64,000 nucleotides of DNA, from positions 434,001 through 498,000 of the forward strand of contig JAFEDS010000005.1 in NCBI GenBank assembly GCA_018241505.1. Reading direction: 5' to 3'. Under the pieces are notes generated by a model. It was not told the DNA's origin. It worked only from the letters and a program-made list of their open reading frames with translations, and ran no database searches. Positions 9,417 to 19,427 of the stretch are shown here, one piece after another. The position numbers and the translations under genes are program-made. This DNA comes from Pseudomonadota bacterium. GTDB lineage: Bacteria; Pseudomonadota; Gammaproteobacteria; Steroidobacterales; Steroidobacteraceae. Within the stretch, counting starts at the first letter, position 1. Each line of letters begins with the position of its first letter.

Positions 9417-11354
9417 TCAGTTGAAGCGCGTGAACTGGGATTCATCCGGCTCCGCCTGCATGGCCGTGTTACCGGCCACTCGCAATAGCGCCTTCGGCTT
9501 GCGGCCTCCGGCAGCGGCGGCTGCGCCGGCGCTGGCAGTCCGGCCGGCCCCGCGTTCCAGCCTGAAGAAGCCCATGGTGTCCTTCAACTGACCGGCCTGG
9601 CCGTTCATTTCCTCGGCCGTGGCGGACAATTGCTCGGACGCCGCGGCGGCCTGCTGCGTGGTCTGGCTCAACTGCGTGATGGCCGAGTTGATCTGGCTCA
9701 CGCCCGTGGACTGCTCCTGCGAAGCAGCGGAGATTTCCTGCACGAGATCGGAGGTCTTGCGGATGCTCGGCACAATCTGATCGAGCAGGGTACCGGCCTT
9801 CTCGGCGAGCTCAACGCTGCCGGAGGCGACCGTGCTGATTTCCTGCGCGGCCACCTGGCTACGCTCGGCCAGCTTGCGCACTTCCGCCGCCACGACCGCG
9901 AAGCCTTTGCCGTGTTCACCGGCACGCGCCGCTTCGATGGCGGCGTTGAGGGCGAGCAGGTTGGTCTGGTAGGCGATGTCGTCGATGATGGAGATCTTCT
10001 GCGCGATCTGCTTCATCGCAGTGACCGTCTCCTTGACGGCCTCGCCACCCTCGGCGGCCTCGCCAGCAGCCTTGGAGGCCATGGTGTCGGTCACCTTCGC
10101 GTTGTCGGTGTTCTGCGAGATGGAGCCCGTCATCTGCTCCATGGAAGCGCTCGTTTCCTCGACGCTTGCCGCCTGCTCGCTGGCACCCTGCGACAGGGAC
10201 TGTGATGTCGCGGCAACCTGTTCGGCGGCGGTGGTCAACGCCTGGGCAGCGGTGTTAACTTCGCTGATGATGGCGGAGAGCTTGAAGACGGTGTCGTTGG
10301 CATAGTTCTTCATCTCGCCGTACGCACCCTGGTAGTCCTTCTCGATGGTGGTCGTCAGGTCGCCTTCCGACAGCGCCTTCATGGTGCGCTTCACATCCTC
10401 GATGGCAGAGCCGGTGGTCTCGGTCAGATTGTTCAGACCTTCGCCCATATTCTTCTGGAAGCCGGCCAGGCCGTCGAGCTCCACCCGCTCGCTGAAGTCG
10501 CCGCGGTTGGCGGCTTCAACCACGCGCTGTTGGCCGCTGATGACGCGCTTGAGGCGGGCAATCATGCCGTGAACCGCAAACAACATGCTGCGGTCGTCGC
10601 CGGCTTTGAGCCTGACATTGACATCGAGATTGCCGTCGGCAACCGTCTGCAGCAGCTCGGCGGCGTACTGCGGTTCACCACCCAACTGGTTGACGATGCT
10701 GCGCGTGACGAGTAATGCGGCAGTCATGGCGGCGATGACCGCGATCACTCCCAGGGTCCACATGAGCATACGGGCATCTGTGTAGGCCTTGGCGTCGCGG
10801 GCTGCTTCTTCGTCGGAGAGTTGCTGCTCGAACTCCACCAGCTTCTGAATCGTCTCGCGGAACGTAGTATTTTTGGATCCGCCGTCGGAATCGACGAAGT
10901 AGTACTTGTACGCCTCCTGGTGCTTCATCTGGCTGCCCAGCTCCGCCGTGTGCAGATAGATGGGCTTCACTTCCGCGAAGTCCACCTTGATCTTGGCAAT
11001 CAGCTCGTGCTCGGTCGGCGTAGTGCTGGCAATGGCATCGAACATCCTGGCCAGCTCGGTCTGCTGACTCTCGAACTGATCCACGAACTTGCGCAGGTTC
11101 GCGTTTTCTTTGGCGACCTTGTCCGCATCGGTGTACAGCATCATGTTGCGGATGGTCATGGACAGCTCATAGATCGAGCCGCGCATGCCCGTGGCGAGAT
11201 TCATCTCGACGTTGTTCTCCTTGGTGATGGATCGCACCCCCTCGTTGATCAACGCCAGGCGGTTCACGCCCACCACCAGGACGGCTCCCAACAGAACCAC
11301 GACGAGCCCGAAAGCTATCGCCAGCCGGGCGCCCACTTTCATACTGCTGAACAT
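9417..11354 (-). CDS. Transmembrane methyl-accepting chemotaxis protein with C-terminal tether
   Basis: 645-aa chemoreceptor. TM1 is residues 11-30, a periplasmic four-helix-bundle-type sensor domain spans about 31-195, TM2 196-217, then HAMP ([18 protein letters not shown] onward). The cytoplasmic coiled coil carries the signalling tip [20 protein letters not shown] and flanking helices. The last residues QFTRF-N fit the x-aromatic-x-x-aromatic pentapeptide used to dock CheR/CheB, after a flexible Ala/Gly-rich linker. GGAGA lies upstream of the ATG. The ligand cannot be read from sequence. Within the che operon between cheA and cheW. Confidence 0.95.
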   Translation of the reverse strand: MFSSMKVGARLAIAFGLVVVLLGAVLVVGVNRLALINEGVRSITKENNVEMNLATGMRGSIYELSMTIRNMMLYTDADKVAKENANLRKFVDQFESQQTELARMFDAIASTTPTEHELIAKIKVDFAEVKPIYLHTAELGSQMKHQEAYKYYFVDSDGGSKNTTFRETIQKLVEFEQQLSDEEAARDAKAYTDARMLMWTLGVIAVIAAMTAALLVTRSIVNQLGGEPQYAAELLQTVADGNLDVNVRLKAGDDRSMLFAVHGMIARLKRVISGQQRVVEAANRGDFSERVELDGLAGFQKNMGEGLNNLTETTGSAIEDVKRTMKALSEGDLTTTIEKDYQGAYGEMKNYANDTVFKLSAIISEVNTAAQALTTAAEQVAATSQSLSQGASEQAASVEETSASMEQMTGSISQNTDNAKVTDTMASKAAGEAAEGGEAVKETVTAMKQIAQKISIIDDIAYQTNLLALNAAIEAARAGEHGKGFAVVAAEVRKLAERSQVAAQEISTVASGSVELAEKAGTLLDQIVPSIRKTSDLVQEISAASQEQSTGVSQINSAITQLSQTTQQAAAASEQLSATAEEMNGQAGQLKDTMGFFRLERGAGRTASAGAAAAAGGRKPKALLRVAGNTAMQAEPDESQFTRFN

Positions 11355-11383
11355 CTCATGTCTCCAAAAGGAATTCTTGATTG

Positions 11384-13384
11384 TCAGGCCACCGCGGCCA
11401 GGCCCGGATCGGGAAGCTGCGTGGTCGCCGCCTGCGAACGCTGCATTGCGCGATCGAGAACGGCCGGTACATCCAGGATCAATGCCACGTCACCGGTGCC
11501 CAGGATGCTCGAGCCGCTGACGCAATCCACCCGCGTAAACATCTTGGCGAGTGGCTTGATGACCGTTTGGAATTCTCCTAACAACGTATCGACGACGATA
11601 CCGGCGCGCCGGCCACCGTGGCGTACCACCACGATGCTTTGACGTTTGGCCGGGGCCGCCTGGGTCGCAAACAGACTGCGCAGATGTATAAACGGCAACA
11701 CCTCGCCGCGCAGGCTCGTGAAATCGTGGCCTTCCGAGGCCGAGAACTCGACGCACTCGTCGATCGAATCCAGTGGCAGAACGTAGATTGAGCTGCCTAC
11801 GCCTACCTGGAAACCGTTGATGATGGCGAGCGTCAGAGGCAGGCGGACCGTTACCGTGGTACCCGCGCCCTCGACGCTCTTGATGTTGACGAGACCGCGG
11901 AGCGCCGTGATGTTACGTTTGACGACGTCCATGCCAACGCCGCGACCCGACAGGTTGGTGACGGCTTCGGCCGTGGAGAACCCCGGTTCGAAAATCAAAT
12001 TGAACAGGTCGGAATCGCTCGGCTTGGCACTCGCATCCAGCAAGCCGCGCTCAATGGCCTTCGCCAGGATCCGGTCGCGCTTCAAGCCGCCGCCATCGTC
12101 ACTGACCTCGATCACAATCGTGCCCGAGTCGTGGTAGGCGTTCAGCTTGATGGCACCTACCGCGCTCTTGCCGCGCGAAGCGCGCACATCGGCCGGCTCG
12201 ATGCCGTGATCGATGGCATTGCGGACCAGGTGGGTCAGGGGATCGGCGATCCGCTCGACCACGGTCTTGTCGAGCTCCGTGTCCTCACCATCGATCTGCA
12301 GCTCGATCTCTTTGCCGAGCTCGCGTGAAACATCGTGTACCACCCGCTTGAAGCGGCTGAAGGTGCCGCCGATTTTCACCATGCGCAGTTGCAGCGAGCC
12401 CTCGCGGATTTCTTCCACGAGGCTGGTGATGTTGGCCATGGACTCTTCAAAGTCCCGGCTGCCGGAGCGCCGGGCCACGAGATTGGCCCCGGCGACCGCG
12501 GTAATGAGCTCACCGATGCGGGTGATGAGGCCATCGAGCTTCTGGGAATCGACGCGAATGGTCTGATTGCCGCTTGCGCCTGCGGCCGCGCCCGGCTGTC
12601 CAGGAGCCGCGGCCGGCTGCCCGGGGGTTGCGGCCACGCCGGCGGCGGACTTCGGCGCGGGCGGTGTCAGCTTGAGCGTGCAGTCGTCGCGAACAAACTC
12701 AAAGGCGCCCTCGATCTTCTCGCGCGGCGCATCGGTCTCGAACGCGAACTCGTAACCCAGGTAGCATTTCTGCGCATCGAACTCGGCGACCGGCGGCAGG
12801 GCGTCGTCGACTATCGTCAGGTCCTTGATGGCGCCGAACGTGTTCAGGTACCGCAGGAAACCCAACGGGTCCATGCCCGCGACGAGAACCTCGGGACTGA
12901 AGCGCAGGCAGACCTGCCAGGCGCCCGTTGCCGCGGAGGCAGCCGCTTCACCGGAAGCGGATTTCCCCGCGGCCGCGGAGCCGGCTTCAGCACCCTTGGG
13001 CTGCGCGCCCAGTGACTTCAACAGCTTGTTGCCATTGTCGAGCATTTCGGCACTCGGCGCGGCATTGCCGCGCGAGGCCAGGGCCAGCAGCTTTTCAACA
13101 TGGTCGTTGCATTCGAGCAGCACGCTGGCCAGCTTCGAATCGAGCACCGCCTTTCCCAGGCGCACGCGATCCAGGCAAGCCTCCACTTCGTGAACGAAGG
13201 CGACTATGTTTTCAAATCCGAACAGGCCCGCGGATCCCTTGAGGGTGTGAGCACCACGGAAGATCCGGTTCACATCATCCGCGCTGGGAGCCGCGGAAGT
13301 GCAGGCGAGCAGGTCGGTTTCCATCTCCCGAAGCAGCTCGGCGGATTCGGCGAAGAAGGTGGGAAGTGCCTCGTCTATGTTCAC
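11384..13384 (-). CDS. cheA: CheA chemotaxis histidine kinase
   Basis: Cytoplasmic kinase that phosphorylates CheY and CheB under receptor control. Domains in order: Hpt/P1 with His46 ([12 protein letters not shown]); a middle region that may bind response regulators, embedded in Ala/Pro/Gly-rich linkers; dimerisation helices; HATPase with NAIDHG and DDGGGL; CheW-like P5 at the C-terminus. I chose the GTG at 13384, which overlaps the STAS stop as GTGA and has GGAGG just upstream, giving 666 aa; a longer in-frame reading exists but would run into the STAS gene. Confidence 0.95.
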   Translation of the reverse strand: MNIDEALPTFFAESAELLREMETDLLACTSAAPSADDVNRIFRGAHTLKGSAGLFGFENIVAFVHEVEACLDRVRLGKAVLDSKLASVLLECNDHVEKLLALASRGNAAPSAEMLDNGNKLLKSLGAQPKGAEAGSAAAGKSASGEAAASAATGAWQVCLRFSPEVLVAGMDPLGFLRYLNTFGAIKDLTIVDDALPPVAEFDAQKCYLGYEFAFETDAPREKIEGAFEFVRDDCTLKLTPPAPKSAAGVAATPGQPAAAPGQPGAAAGASGNQTIRVDSQKLDGLITRIGELITAVAGANLVARRSGSRDFEESMANITSLVEEIREGSLQLRMVKIGGTFSRFKRVVHDVSRELGKEIELQIDGEDTELDKTVVERIADPLTHLVRNAIDHGIEPADVRASRGKSAVGAIKLNAYHDSGTIVIEVSDDGGGLKRDRILAKAIERGLLDASAKPSDSDLFNLIFEPGFSTAEAVTNLSGRGVGMDVVKRNITALRGLVNIKSVEGAGTTVTVRLPLTLAIINGFQVGVGSSIYVLPLDSIDECVEFSASEGHDFTSLRGEVLPFIHLRSLFATQAAPAKRQSIVVVRHGGRRAGIVVDTLLGEFQTVIKPLAKMFTRVDCVSGSSILGTGDVALILDVPAVLDRAMQRSQAATTQLPDPGLAAVA

Positions 13385-13662
13385 GCGGCCTCCGACACGA
13401 GTTTCACGTTCATCAGTTCCAGTGTCGCGCGCACTCCAGGGCTGCACGCCACGATTTTGAGCCCGCCCAGCAGCTCACGATTCAACAACAACAGCAGTTG
13501 GACCGCCGAGGTGTCGAATTCCTGCACCTGCGCCAGGTCGAGGCGGCTGTTACCGGCGGCCACTTCCGCCAGCAGGGCCGTCTTGAGCTCCGCGGCGGCA
13601 TACACTGTCATGTCACCGGCTACACTGATGGTCCCGGCGCGCGACTCGATCTGAAATTCCAC
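13381..13662 (-). CDS. STAS-domain protein of the chemotaxis operon
   Basis: 93-aa single STAS domain, anti-sigma-factor-antagonist fold. The conserved phosphorylation-loop region reads EFDTSAVQLL, with Ser/Thr at the usual position. Such small STAS proteins occur beside cheA in several proteobacterial che clusters; their role there is poorly defined, possibly signal scaffolding. GTG start; overlaps cheA by 4 nt, so translational coupling is likely. Function beyond the fold is inference. Confidence 0.85.
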   Translation of the reverse strand: MEFQIESRAGTISVAGDMTVYAAAELKTALLAEVAAGNSRLDLAQVQEFDTSAVQLLLLLNRELLGGLKIVACSPGVRATLELMNVKLVSEAA

Positions 13663-13682
13663 GGCTGATCTACCTCGTAACG

Positions 13683-14051
13683 TCAGGCCATGACCAGCTT
13701 GGACACGGCTTCGAGCATGACGGCGGGTTGGAAGGGCTTGGTAATCCAGGCCTTGGCGCCGGCGGCGCGGCCTTCCTGCTTCTTGTCCTCGCCGGCCTCG
13801 GTCGTCAACATGATGACGGGCGTGAACTTGTAGTTGGGATGCTTCTTCACTTCCTTCAGGAAGCCGATGCCATCCAGTACCGGCATGTTGACGTCACTGA
13901 TGATCAGGTGAATGCGCTCGCCATTCAATTGCGAGAGTCCTTCTTGACCGTTGGCCGCTTCGACCACTTCGTAGCCGGCCCCGCGCAAGGCGATACCCGC
14001 CACGGTGCGCACGGAGGCCGAGTCATCCACCAACAGAATTCGTTTTGCCAT
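13683..14051 (-). CDS. cheY: CheY-type single-domain response regulator
   Basis: 122-aa stand-alone receiver. It has the acidic pair Asp9-Asp10, phospho-acceptor Asp53 (ISDVNMP), Thr83/Thr84 and Lys105 (TKPF), so it should be phosphorylatable by the adjacent CheA. No output domain, as expected for a flagellar- or pilus-motor regulator. 20 nt upstream of the STAS gene. No cheZ is in the operon, so dephosphorylation must be intrinsic or handled elsewhere. Confidence 0.93.
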   Translation of the reverse strand: MAKRILLVDDSASVRTVAGIALRGAGYEVVEAANGQEGLSQLNGERIHLIISDVNMPVLDGIGFLKEVKKHPNYKFTPVIMLTTEAGEDKKQEGRAAGAKAWITKPFQPAVMLEAVSKLVMA

Positions 14052-14062
14052 GTCTGCTTGCT

Positions 14063-15055
14063 CTAGAAAAAGGTAACCGCGCTCTGCTCGACTTCGCTCG
14101 TCTCGATACCCTGATGATTCAGCTTCTGTTCCTCGGTGGTGTAGCTGTTCATCATCTGATCTGCATGCTCCCGCGCGAGCTGCGCGGCCTCATCCGCCGT
14201 GGTGTTGGCGGCCTTGTTGCTCAGGTCGTTCATGCTGCCCACCACCTGGGCGAGGATCTGTCCGACGCGGTCCTGGAACTGCAACTGCACCAGGGACTCG
14301 CAGATCTCCGACTTGATGGCGGAGCTTTCCTCGTGCGAGCGTTGCGCGGCCTCGGCCATGGCCGCCGTGCTGCTTTCAAATCGGCCAATGACGGCACGAA
14401 TGCGCTCATCGGAGGCCTGCACGGCCTGGTCGTCGCGGGCGGCCACTTCTTCATTGGCGCGGCCGATCCGCACCAGCGCATCATTGATGAGGCCGACCTT
14501 TTTAGTGATCTGCTTGCCGGTATCGCGGGCGGCGTTGGACAAGGCGCGCACTTCCGTGGCCACCACGGCAAAGCCCTTGCCGCTTTCGCCGGCGTGGGCG
14601 GCCTCGATGGCCGCGTTCAATGACAGGATGTTGGTACGAAAGCCGATCTGATCGACCTCCGTCGCCATCTTGTGCAACTCTTCGGTGTAGTTGCTCAGGG
14701 TGCGGATCTGGTCCACCAGCTCGTTGCGGCTCAATTGAATGGCTTTGAGCGCATCGACCACCAGCGCGAGGTCCTTGCGGCTGCGCTCCGCCTCGGCGTG
14801 CGCATCGGTTTGCTGTGAAGCAGTTCCGCCGGTATTCAGCGCCGCCTCGATCCGCTGCACAATCTGCGAGAAGCGTTCGGTCAGCGCGACGATGGCCTCT
14901 TCGGTCTGCTTGCGGGAGGTCTCGACCTGGCGCGACCAGATCGGCAGCAGACTGCAGACTCCGTCGAAGGACGAGCTTTGCGCTGCACCACTTTCGGAGT
15001 CAGCGCCATCGGCAGTTTCGAGAACGTCGAGTACGTTCGGCTCAGACAGCTCCAT
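14063..15055 (-). CDS. Soluble methyl-accepting-type receptor, first gene of che operon
   Basis: About 330 aa with no transmembrane segment or signal peptide. The C-terminal half carries the receptor signalling helix hairpin ([34 protein letters not shown]) around residues 130-190; the N-terminal part is acidic and then helical. The tip departs from the standard [18 protein letters not shown], so coupling to CheA/CheW is likely but not certain. Start is uncertain: the ATG at 15055 is used here, but the frame is open to a GTG at 15145. No C-terminal tether (ends VTFF). Heads the che operon 11 nt before cheY. Confidence 0.8.
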   Translation of the reverse strand: MELSEPNVLDVLETADGADSESGAAQSSSFDGVCSLLPIWSRQVETSRKQTEEAIVALTERFSQIVQRIEAALNTGGTASQQTDAHAEAERSRKDLALVVDALKAIQLSRNELVDQIRTLSNYTEELHKMATEVDQIGFRTNILSLNAAIEAAHAGESGKGFAVVATEVRALSNAARDTGKQITKKVGLINDALVRIGRANEEVAARDDQAVQASDERIRAVIGRFESSTAAMAEAAQRSHEESSAIKSEICESLVQLQFQDRVGQILAQVVGSMNDLSNKAANTTADEAAQLAREHADQMMNSYTTEEQKLNHQGIETSEVEQSAVTFF

Positions 15056-15264
15056 TACATCCACTGCCAACACGAGCCGTGACTCCGCCACGAAACCGGT
15101 GATCGAGGTTGATGGACGCAAGCGACTGCTGGCGCATGACTTCACGACACTGAGGACAACTCATGGAGTTCAGTATCGTCCAGCGCGCGGCGGCCTGAAG
15201 TGGCCTATTCGACATTTTCCACACAACAGGTGACTGAAAACGCAGCATTGCTGCGTCGCGGCAG

Positions 15265-16656
15265 CTAGTTGTCAAATCTCGCGCGTGCAGCAATTTTGCT
15301 GAAAATCAAACTAACCGCGGCCCACGCCGCCATCAACATCCATTCCAACGGCAGGTGGCCCGGATGCTGCAGCAGCGGTCCGAAGAATGCAAAGCCGGCC
15401 ATCAGCAGCGCACCTGACAGGCAGATGAGAATGCTCGCGAGACCGCCCGGTACGGCAAATCCCGGCGAAAGCGGCTCACGACGGCGAAGCTTCAGCAACA
15501 CGATGAGCGCCAACACGAGTATGAGTGTGATGCAGATCGTCGCCATGTTGATGATGGGAATCAATGCGCCCTTGCCGAGCAACATGCCGGTGATGCTCAC
15601 CAATGTAATGAGCACAATGGCGTGCGCGGGCGCGCCGGCACGTGCATTCAGACGGGCGAAGACCGCCGGCACCATTCCGGCCCGCGCCTGCGCCAGCAGA
15701 ATGCGTGAGGCCATTAATAGTAGGGCATTCCAGGTTTTCGCTGTGGAGGCGATCGACACGAGCAGAATGATCTTGCCCACGGCTCCGCCGGGGATCAACA
15801 CATCGAACGCGGCAACGGCCGGCAGGTGAGCCGGCAGGATCTCGCGCCAGGGCATCATGCGACCGGCGGCGAGAATGATGCCGGCATAGAAGAAAGCCGC
15901 GGCCACGATACCGGCGACCATGCTGAGTGTGGTCGCGCGGACGCTGACATCGACCGCGCGCTCTTCAATCACGTACAACGCCGCCTGGAAGCCATTCAGC
16001 AACATCGCACACATGGCGAAGATCCAGAACGCACCCACGCTCCAGGGGTGACCATCCGGGGTTGCAAACATCGGCTGCAGGTTGGCGGCCGAACCGAACA
16101 CAAAGCCACAGGCAATGAGAAGGCACATGACGGCGATGAACGTGAACGTCACCACGCGTTGAAAAGTCACCGAGGATCGAACCCCGCGCAGATTCAACAC
16201 ACAGACGGTGAGTGCGCCCGCCAGCCCCAACACGAGAGCGTCGCTCGTCACTGACTCGCCGAGCAAGCGATACAGCGGCTTGCCCTGGGCGGACGGAATC
16301 AGCTCGGTGACCAGCCAGGGCAGCGCGGTCGCCTCGAACGCGCACATGGAAACGAGAAACAGGGTCAGAAACGAGCCGACGACAAATCCCGCGGTGCTCC
16401 CGAGTCCTTCGAGCGCGTACAGGAAGTCACCGCCGGCGCGGGGCAAGCGGGCAGCCAGCTCCGCATAACAGCAGCCCACCAGAGCCATCAGGGCGCCGCC
16501 CGCCAGCAGCGCGAGCAGGGCGCCTCCCGGCGCCGCACGTTGCAGCCAGTCACCGAGCAGGATGATCCAGCCCGAGCCGACCATGCTGCCGAAGCTCAGC
16601 GCAAAGAATCCGGCAGGTCGGACGACTCGCCGGGGGACGTTCGCTTCGCTCGACAT
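15265..16656 (-). CDS. APC-superfamily amino acid/amine permease
   Basis: 463-aa polytopic inner-membrane protein, about 12 predicted helices. The first helix carries the APC hallmark GSMVGSGWI, with the Gly-rich unwound segment that binds substrate, and the helix-2 region has YAELAARLPRAGGDFLYALEG. Closest in style to YjeH/ethanolamine- or amino-acid-type APC carriers; substrate unknown. ATG at 16656 has GGAG upstream, with a GTG one codon earlier. It follows the TBDT gene by about 10 nt, so outer- and inner-membrane uptake genes are co-transcribed. Confidence 0.9.
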   Translation of the reverse strand: MSSEANVPRRVVRPAGFFALSFGSMVGSGWIILLGDWLQRAAPGGALLALLAGGALMALVGCCYAELAARLPRAGGDFLYALEGLGSTAGFVVGSFLTLFLVSMCAFEATALPWLVTELIPSAQGKPLYRLLGESVTSDALVLGLAGALTVCVLNLRGVRSSVTFQRVVTFTFIAVMCLLIACGFVFGSAANLQPMFATPDGHPWSVGAFWIFAMCAMLLNGFQAALYVIEERAVDVSVRATTLSMVAGIVAAAFFYAGIILAAGRMMPWREILPAHLPAVAAFDVLIPGGAVGKIILLVSIASTAKTWNALLLMASRILLAQARAGMVPAVFARLNARAGAPAHAIVLITLVSITGMLLGKGALIPIINMATICITLILVLALIVLLKLRRREPLSPGFAVPGGLASILICLSGALLMAGFAFFGPLLQHPGHLPLEWMLMAAWAAVSLIFSKIAARARFDN

Positions 16657-16666
16657 CACTCTCCGG

Positions 16667-18943
16667 TCAGAACTGGTGCTGCAGCGACACTCCGACGGTG
16701 CGGGGCGTGTTCACGGCAATGCGCCGGGTGGTGGGAAGGTCGGCTGCAATCGCCACCGGCAGCGCGGTCTCACCTATCTTATTGAACACGTTGTCCAGGT
16801 ACAAAGAAGCCTTCCAGGCGGCCGGGGTCTCGAGACCGATGCGCAGGTTCATCAGCCCAAACCCATCGTAGTGATAGTAGGGGCTGGTGCGGTCGTACAG
16901 GGCGTTGGCGCCGTCGCGATCGGTGAAGTCGATTCGCGCAAACCCGGAGGTGTTCCCCATGACGGTCCGCTCGTACTCGCCGGAGATCGCCGCCGACCAG
17001 CGAGGAACATCGGTGAGACGGTCGCCCTTGCGGGCACTCGAGCCGGGAATCGCATTGCCGAGCGTCGCATCGGTATAGCTGCCCGAGGCAGTGAGCGTCA
17101 GGCCGTCCACCGGCACGTATGAAACCTCCAGCTCGCCACCCTTGCTGCTGGCCTTGCCGAAGTTGGCCGTGATGTTGAATCCGCAGCCGAGCACGATCTG
17201 CTGTTGGACCGCGGTCCAGTCGATGTAATAGACGGCACCGTTGACGGTCAGGCGCCGGTCCAGCCAGCGGGATTTGCCACCGAGCTCGTAGTTCCACAGA
17301 TGGTCGGATTTGTACTGGGTCAACTGGCTCTCACTCAGACCCAGCTTCTGCACATCCGGGCCGCAGACCGAAGCCGGCGCGGGATTGTTGGGACCGCCCG
17401 GCCGGTAACCCTTGGACGCGGTCACATAGACCATGTCATCGCCACTGAATGAATGGGCCAGGGTAACTTTTGGATTCGCGCCTGTGTCGCGCGAGTCACT
17501 GCCGTTGATGGTGGAGCCGCCGTTGAGGACGCCTTCGCCTGTCTGGAGGAAGGTTTGATCGACCCTGAAGCCGCGAACGCCGGCCGTAATCTTCACAATG
17601 TCGGGGATGTCGTAGGAAGCCTCACCATAGACGGCATATTCGCGCAGGCTCGCGTTTCGGGTACCGCCGTAGATAATCTCGCCGCCGAATGGATCCCCGA
17701 ACGCGGCCTGGTAGCCAGGGGTATCCGCAATCGAAGATGACAGCGGCGCCTGCACGTAGTGATAGAAGAGGCCGCCCGTGGCCTGGAAAGGCCCCTCGAA
17801 GGTCGAAGTGAACCGCAGCTCCTGCGTCCACTCCTTGTTGCGATAATCGCCGTGCATGGACACGGGGTACACCGAGTTCTGCGGTACCGGCGAGAAGAAG
17901 AAATACAGAACGTTGGAGGCGTCCTCGTTGATGACAATATCGCGGTCGTAGTAGGACGTGGATGACAGCAGCTCGAACTGCGGTAACGTCTCGCGCACCG
18001 TGACATTGCCGATCCAGGTCTTCTGGGTCGTGGGTTCGGCGGTATCCCGTGCCTGGATCAGGTTGCCGAAGCTGCCTTGCGGTGAATCGAAATTGAAGGG
18101 GCCGCCCAGGCGTTGTTCCTGGAATATCAGCGACGGCGTGATGGACAGATTCGAGGTCGCATCGATCTTCACTACGGCACGCACACCGGAGGTGTTTTCG
18201 GTATTCACATTGCGCACGACGCCGGCTGTCGGGTTGACGGCCAGGTAGTTGTTGGGATTGATGTTGTAGCGATCAATGAAGCCGTCGTTGTGGCGATAGA
18301 AGGCGGAGAGCCGGCCCGCAATCGAATCGGTGATGGGCACGTTGAGGGTGCCGGTGGTTTCGAGGTTCGGGCCACCCCCGTCCGTATAGGAGATCTGCGA
18401 GCCCACAGTTGCACTGAAGCGGGTGGTATCCGGCTGCGTCGTTACGTACTTGACGGTGCCGCCCATGGAGCTCGATCCGTACAGCGTGCCTTGGGGACCG
18501 CGCAAAACTTCCACTCGCGCCAGATCGAAGAGGGCAGGGTCGACAACGCCGCGAGCGGACAGCAGGGCCGCGTTGCTCGATGCCTGTATCGGGGTGTCAT
18601 CGAGGTAGTAGCCCACCGTTGCGGTGGTCCCTGCAGTCGATGAGATACCGCGCATGATCAAGATGTTCTGGCCGGGGCCGGAGGAAACGACATTCAGGCC
18701 CGGCACTTCGCGTGACAGATCCTTCAGGCTCGTGATGCCCATGCGCTCGATGTTGGTGCTGTCGAGGGCGGTGACACTCAACGGGACGGTCTGGAGATTT
18801 TCAGTACGCCGCTGCGCAGTCACAACGACTTCCTGAACGCCCGGGGTGCTGTTGTCTTCCGCGGCCAACGCGGTGCCGCCCACTGCCGTGCCCAATAGAA
18901 CGGCCGCCAGACCGCCGTACGAACTGACTCCGACCGACTTCAT
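16667..18943 (-). CDS. TonB-dependent outer-membrane receptor (siderophore/vitamin-type architecture)
   Basis: 757 aa. Signal peptide to about residue 28, TonB box QEVVVTAQ at 37-44, plug with GYYLDDTPI and the VEVLRGPQGTLYGSSSMGG signature, then a beta-barrel ending in an aromatic residue (LQHQF). Pumps a ligand across the outer membrane using TonB/ExbBD energy. I chose the ATG at 18943 because GGGGA lies upstream; a TTG ten codons earlier is possible. Coupled to the APC permease downstream and divergent from a cupin-type regulator, so the ligand may be an amino-acid-like compound (inference). Confidence 0.93.
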   Translation of the reverse strand: MKSVGVSSYGGLAAVLLGTAVGGTALAAEDNSTPGVQEVVVTAQRRTENLQTVPLSVTALDSTNIERMGITSLKDLSREVPGLNVVSSGPGQNILIMRGISSTAGTTATVGYYLDDTPIQASSNAALLSARGVVDPALFDLARVEVLRGPQGTLYGSSSMGGTVKYVTTQPDTTRFSATVGSQISYTDGGGPNLETTGTLNVPITDSIAGRLSAFYRHNDGFIDRYNINPNNYLAVNPTAGVVRNVNTENTSGVRAVVKIDATSNLSITPSLIFQEQRLGGPFNFDSPQGSFGNLIQARDTAEPTTQKTWIGNVTVRETLPQFELLSSTSYYDRDIVINEDASNVLYFFFSPVPQNSVYPVSMHGDYRNKEWTQELRFTSTFEGPFQATGGLFYHYVQAPLSSSIADTPGYQAAFGDPFGGEIIYGGTRNASLREYAVYGEASYDIPDIVKITAGVRGFRVDQTFLQTGEGVLNGGSTINGSDSRDTGANPKVTLAHSFSGDDMVYVTASKGYRPGGPNNPAPASVCGPDVQKLGLSESQLTQYKSDHLWNYELGGKSRWLDRRLTVNGAVYYIDWTAVQQQIVLGCGFNITANFGKASSKGGELEVSYVPVDGLTLTASGSYTDATLGNAIPGSSARKGDRLTDVPRWSAAISGEYERTVMGNTSGFARIDFTDRDGANALYDRTSPYYHYDGFGLMNLRIGLETPAAWKASLYLDNVFNKIGETALPVAIAADLPTTRRIAVNTPRTVGVSLQHQF

Positions 18944-18988
18944 GTTGTATTTCCCCGACAAGCTGATGCGCAACCACAGCGCCAGCCG

Positions 18989-19070
18989 AGAGTGTCACCG
19001 TCGGACCGGGCCGTCAAATATTTTTGATATCGCAACAAAAGTTGACAGCCTGTCCCTCGCTCGCCACTCT
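18989..19070. promoter_or_regulatory. Divergent promoter region with symmetric elements
   Basis: Between the TBDT gene and the SnoaL/XRE pair. Plus strand: TTGACA (19042-19047), 17 nt, CACTCT (19065-19070). Minus strand: TTGACG (19017-19012), 17 nt, CACTCT (18994-18989). Both -35-like boxes are good; the -10-like boxes are poor matches to TATAAT. Between them lies TCAAA-TATT-TTTGA (19014-19027), a plausible operator for the XRE-cupin regulator. Confidence 0.45.
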
Positions 19071-19077
19071 GCCGGTC

Positions 19078-19425
19078 ATGCAGCAGGAAATTGAGGCTCT
19101 GTTGAGTCGCAGCGCGGCGGCCTGGTCCGCCGGTGACCTCGATGCGTTCATGGAGTGTTATGAGGATTCACCGGACACGGTGTATCTGTCGGCGACCCGC
19201 CTCGTCAGCGGTTACGCAGCCATCCGCGCGATGTATTCTGAGCGCTTCGGCCAGTCTATGGGCTTACTTAAAATCAAGGTGTTACAGCTAAAACCTATTG
19301 GAGATTCTCACGCACTCGTGGTGGGCTCCTATGCGCTCGATGAGCACAGCGGCCTGTGTTCGTTGATTCTGCGTGCCACCCCGCGGGGTTGGCGGATCAG
19401 CGCCGACCACACCTGGTCCAACTGA
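19078..19425 (+). CDS. SnoaL/DUF4440-like small protein
   Basis: 115-aa cone-fold protein of the NTF2 superfamily. It shows the usual pattern: a helix with WSAGDLDAFMECYEDSPDTVYL, then GYAAIRAMYSERFG and C-terminal strands ending GWRISADHTWS. Family members may be enzymes or ligand binders; no catalytic residue is diagnostic here. ATG at 19078 is preferred to a TTG at 19024. Its stop is 2 nt before the regulator ATG, so it is probably co-transcribed with and functionally linked to the uptake unit. Confidence 0.7.
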   Translation: MQQEIEALLSRSAAAWSAGDLDAFMECYEDSPDTVYLSATRLVSGYAAIRAMYSERFGQSMGLLKIKVLQLKPIGDSHALVVGSYALDEHSGLCSLILRATPRGWRISADHTWSN

Positions 19426-19427
19426 AG

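Noticed and set aside
15042-15164. Small CxxC-containing frame (starts [10 protein letters not shown]) whose stop overlaps the soluble receptor ATG
   Set aside because: No ribosome site and third-position GC well below that of neighbouring genes; more likely chance, though coupling to the receptor cannot be ruled out.
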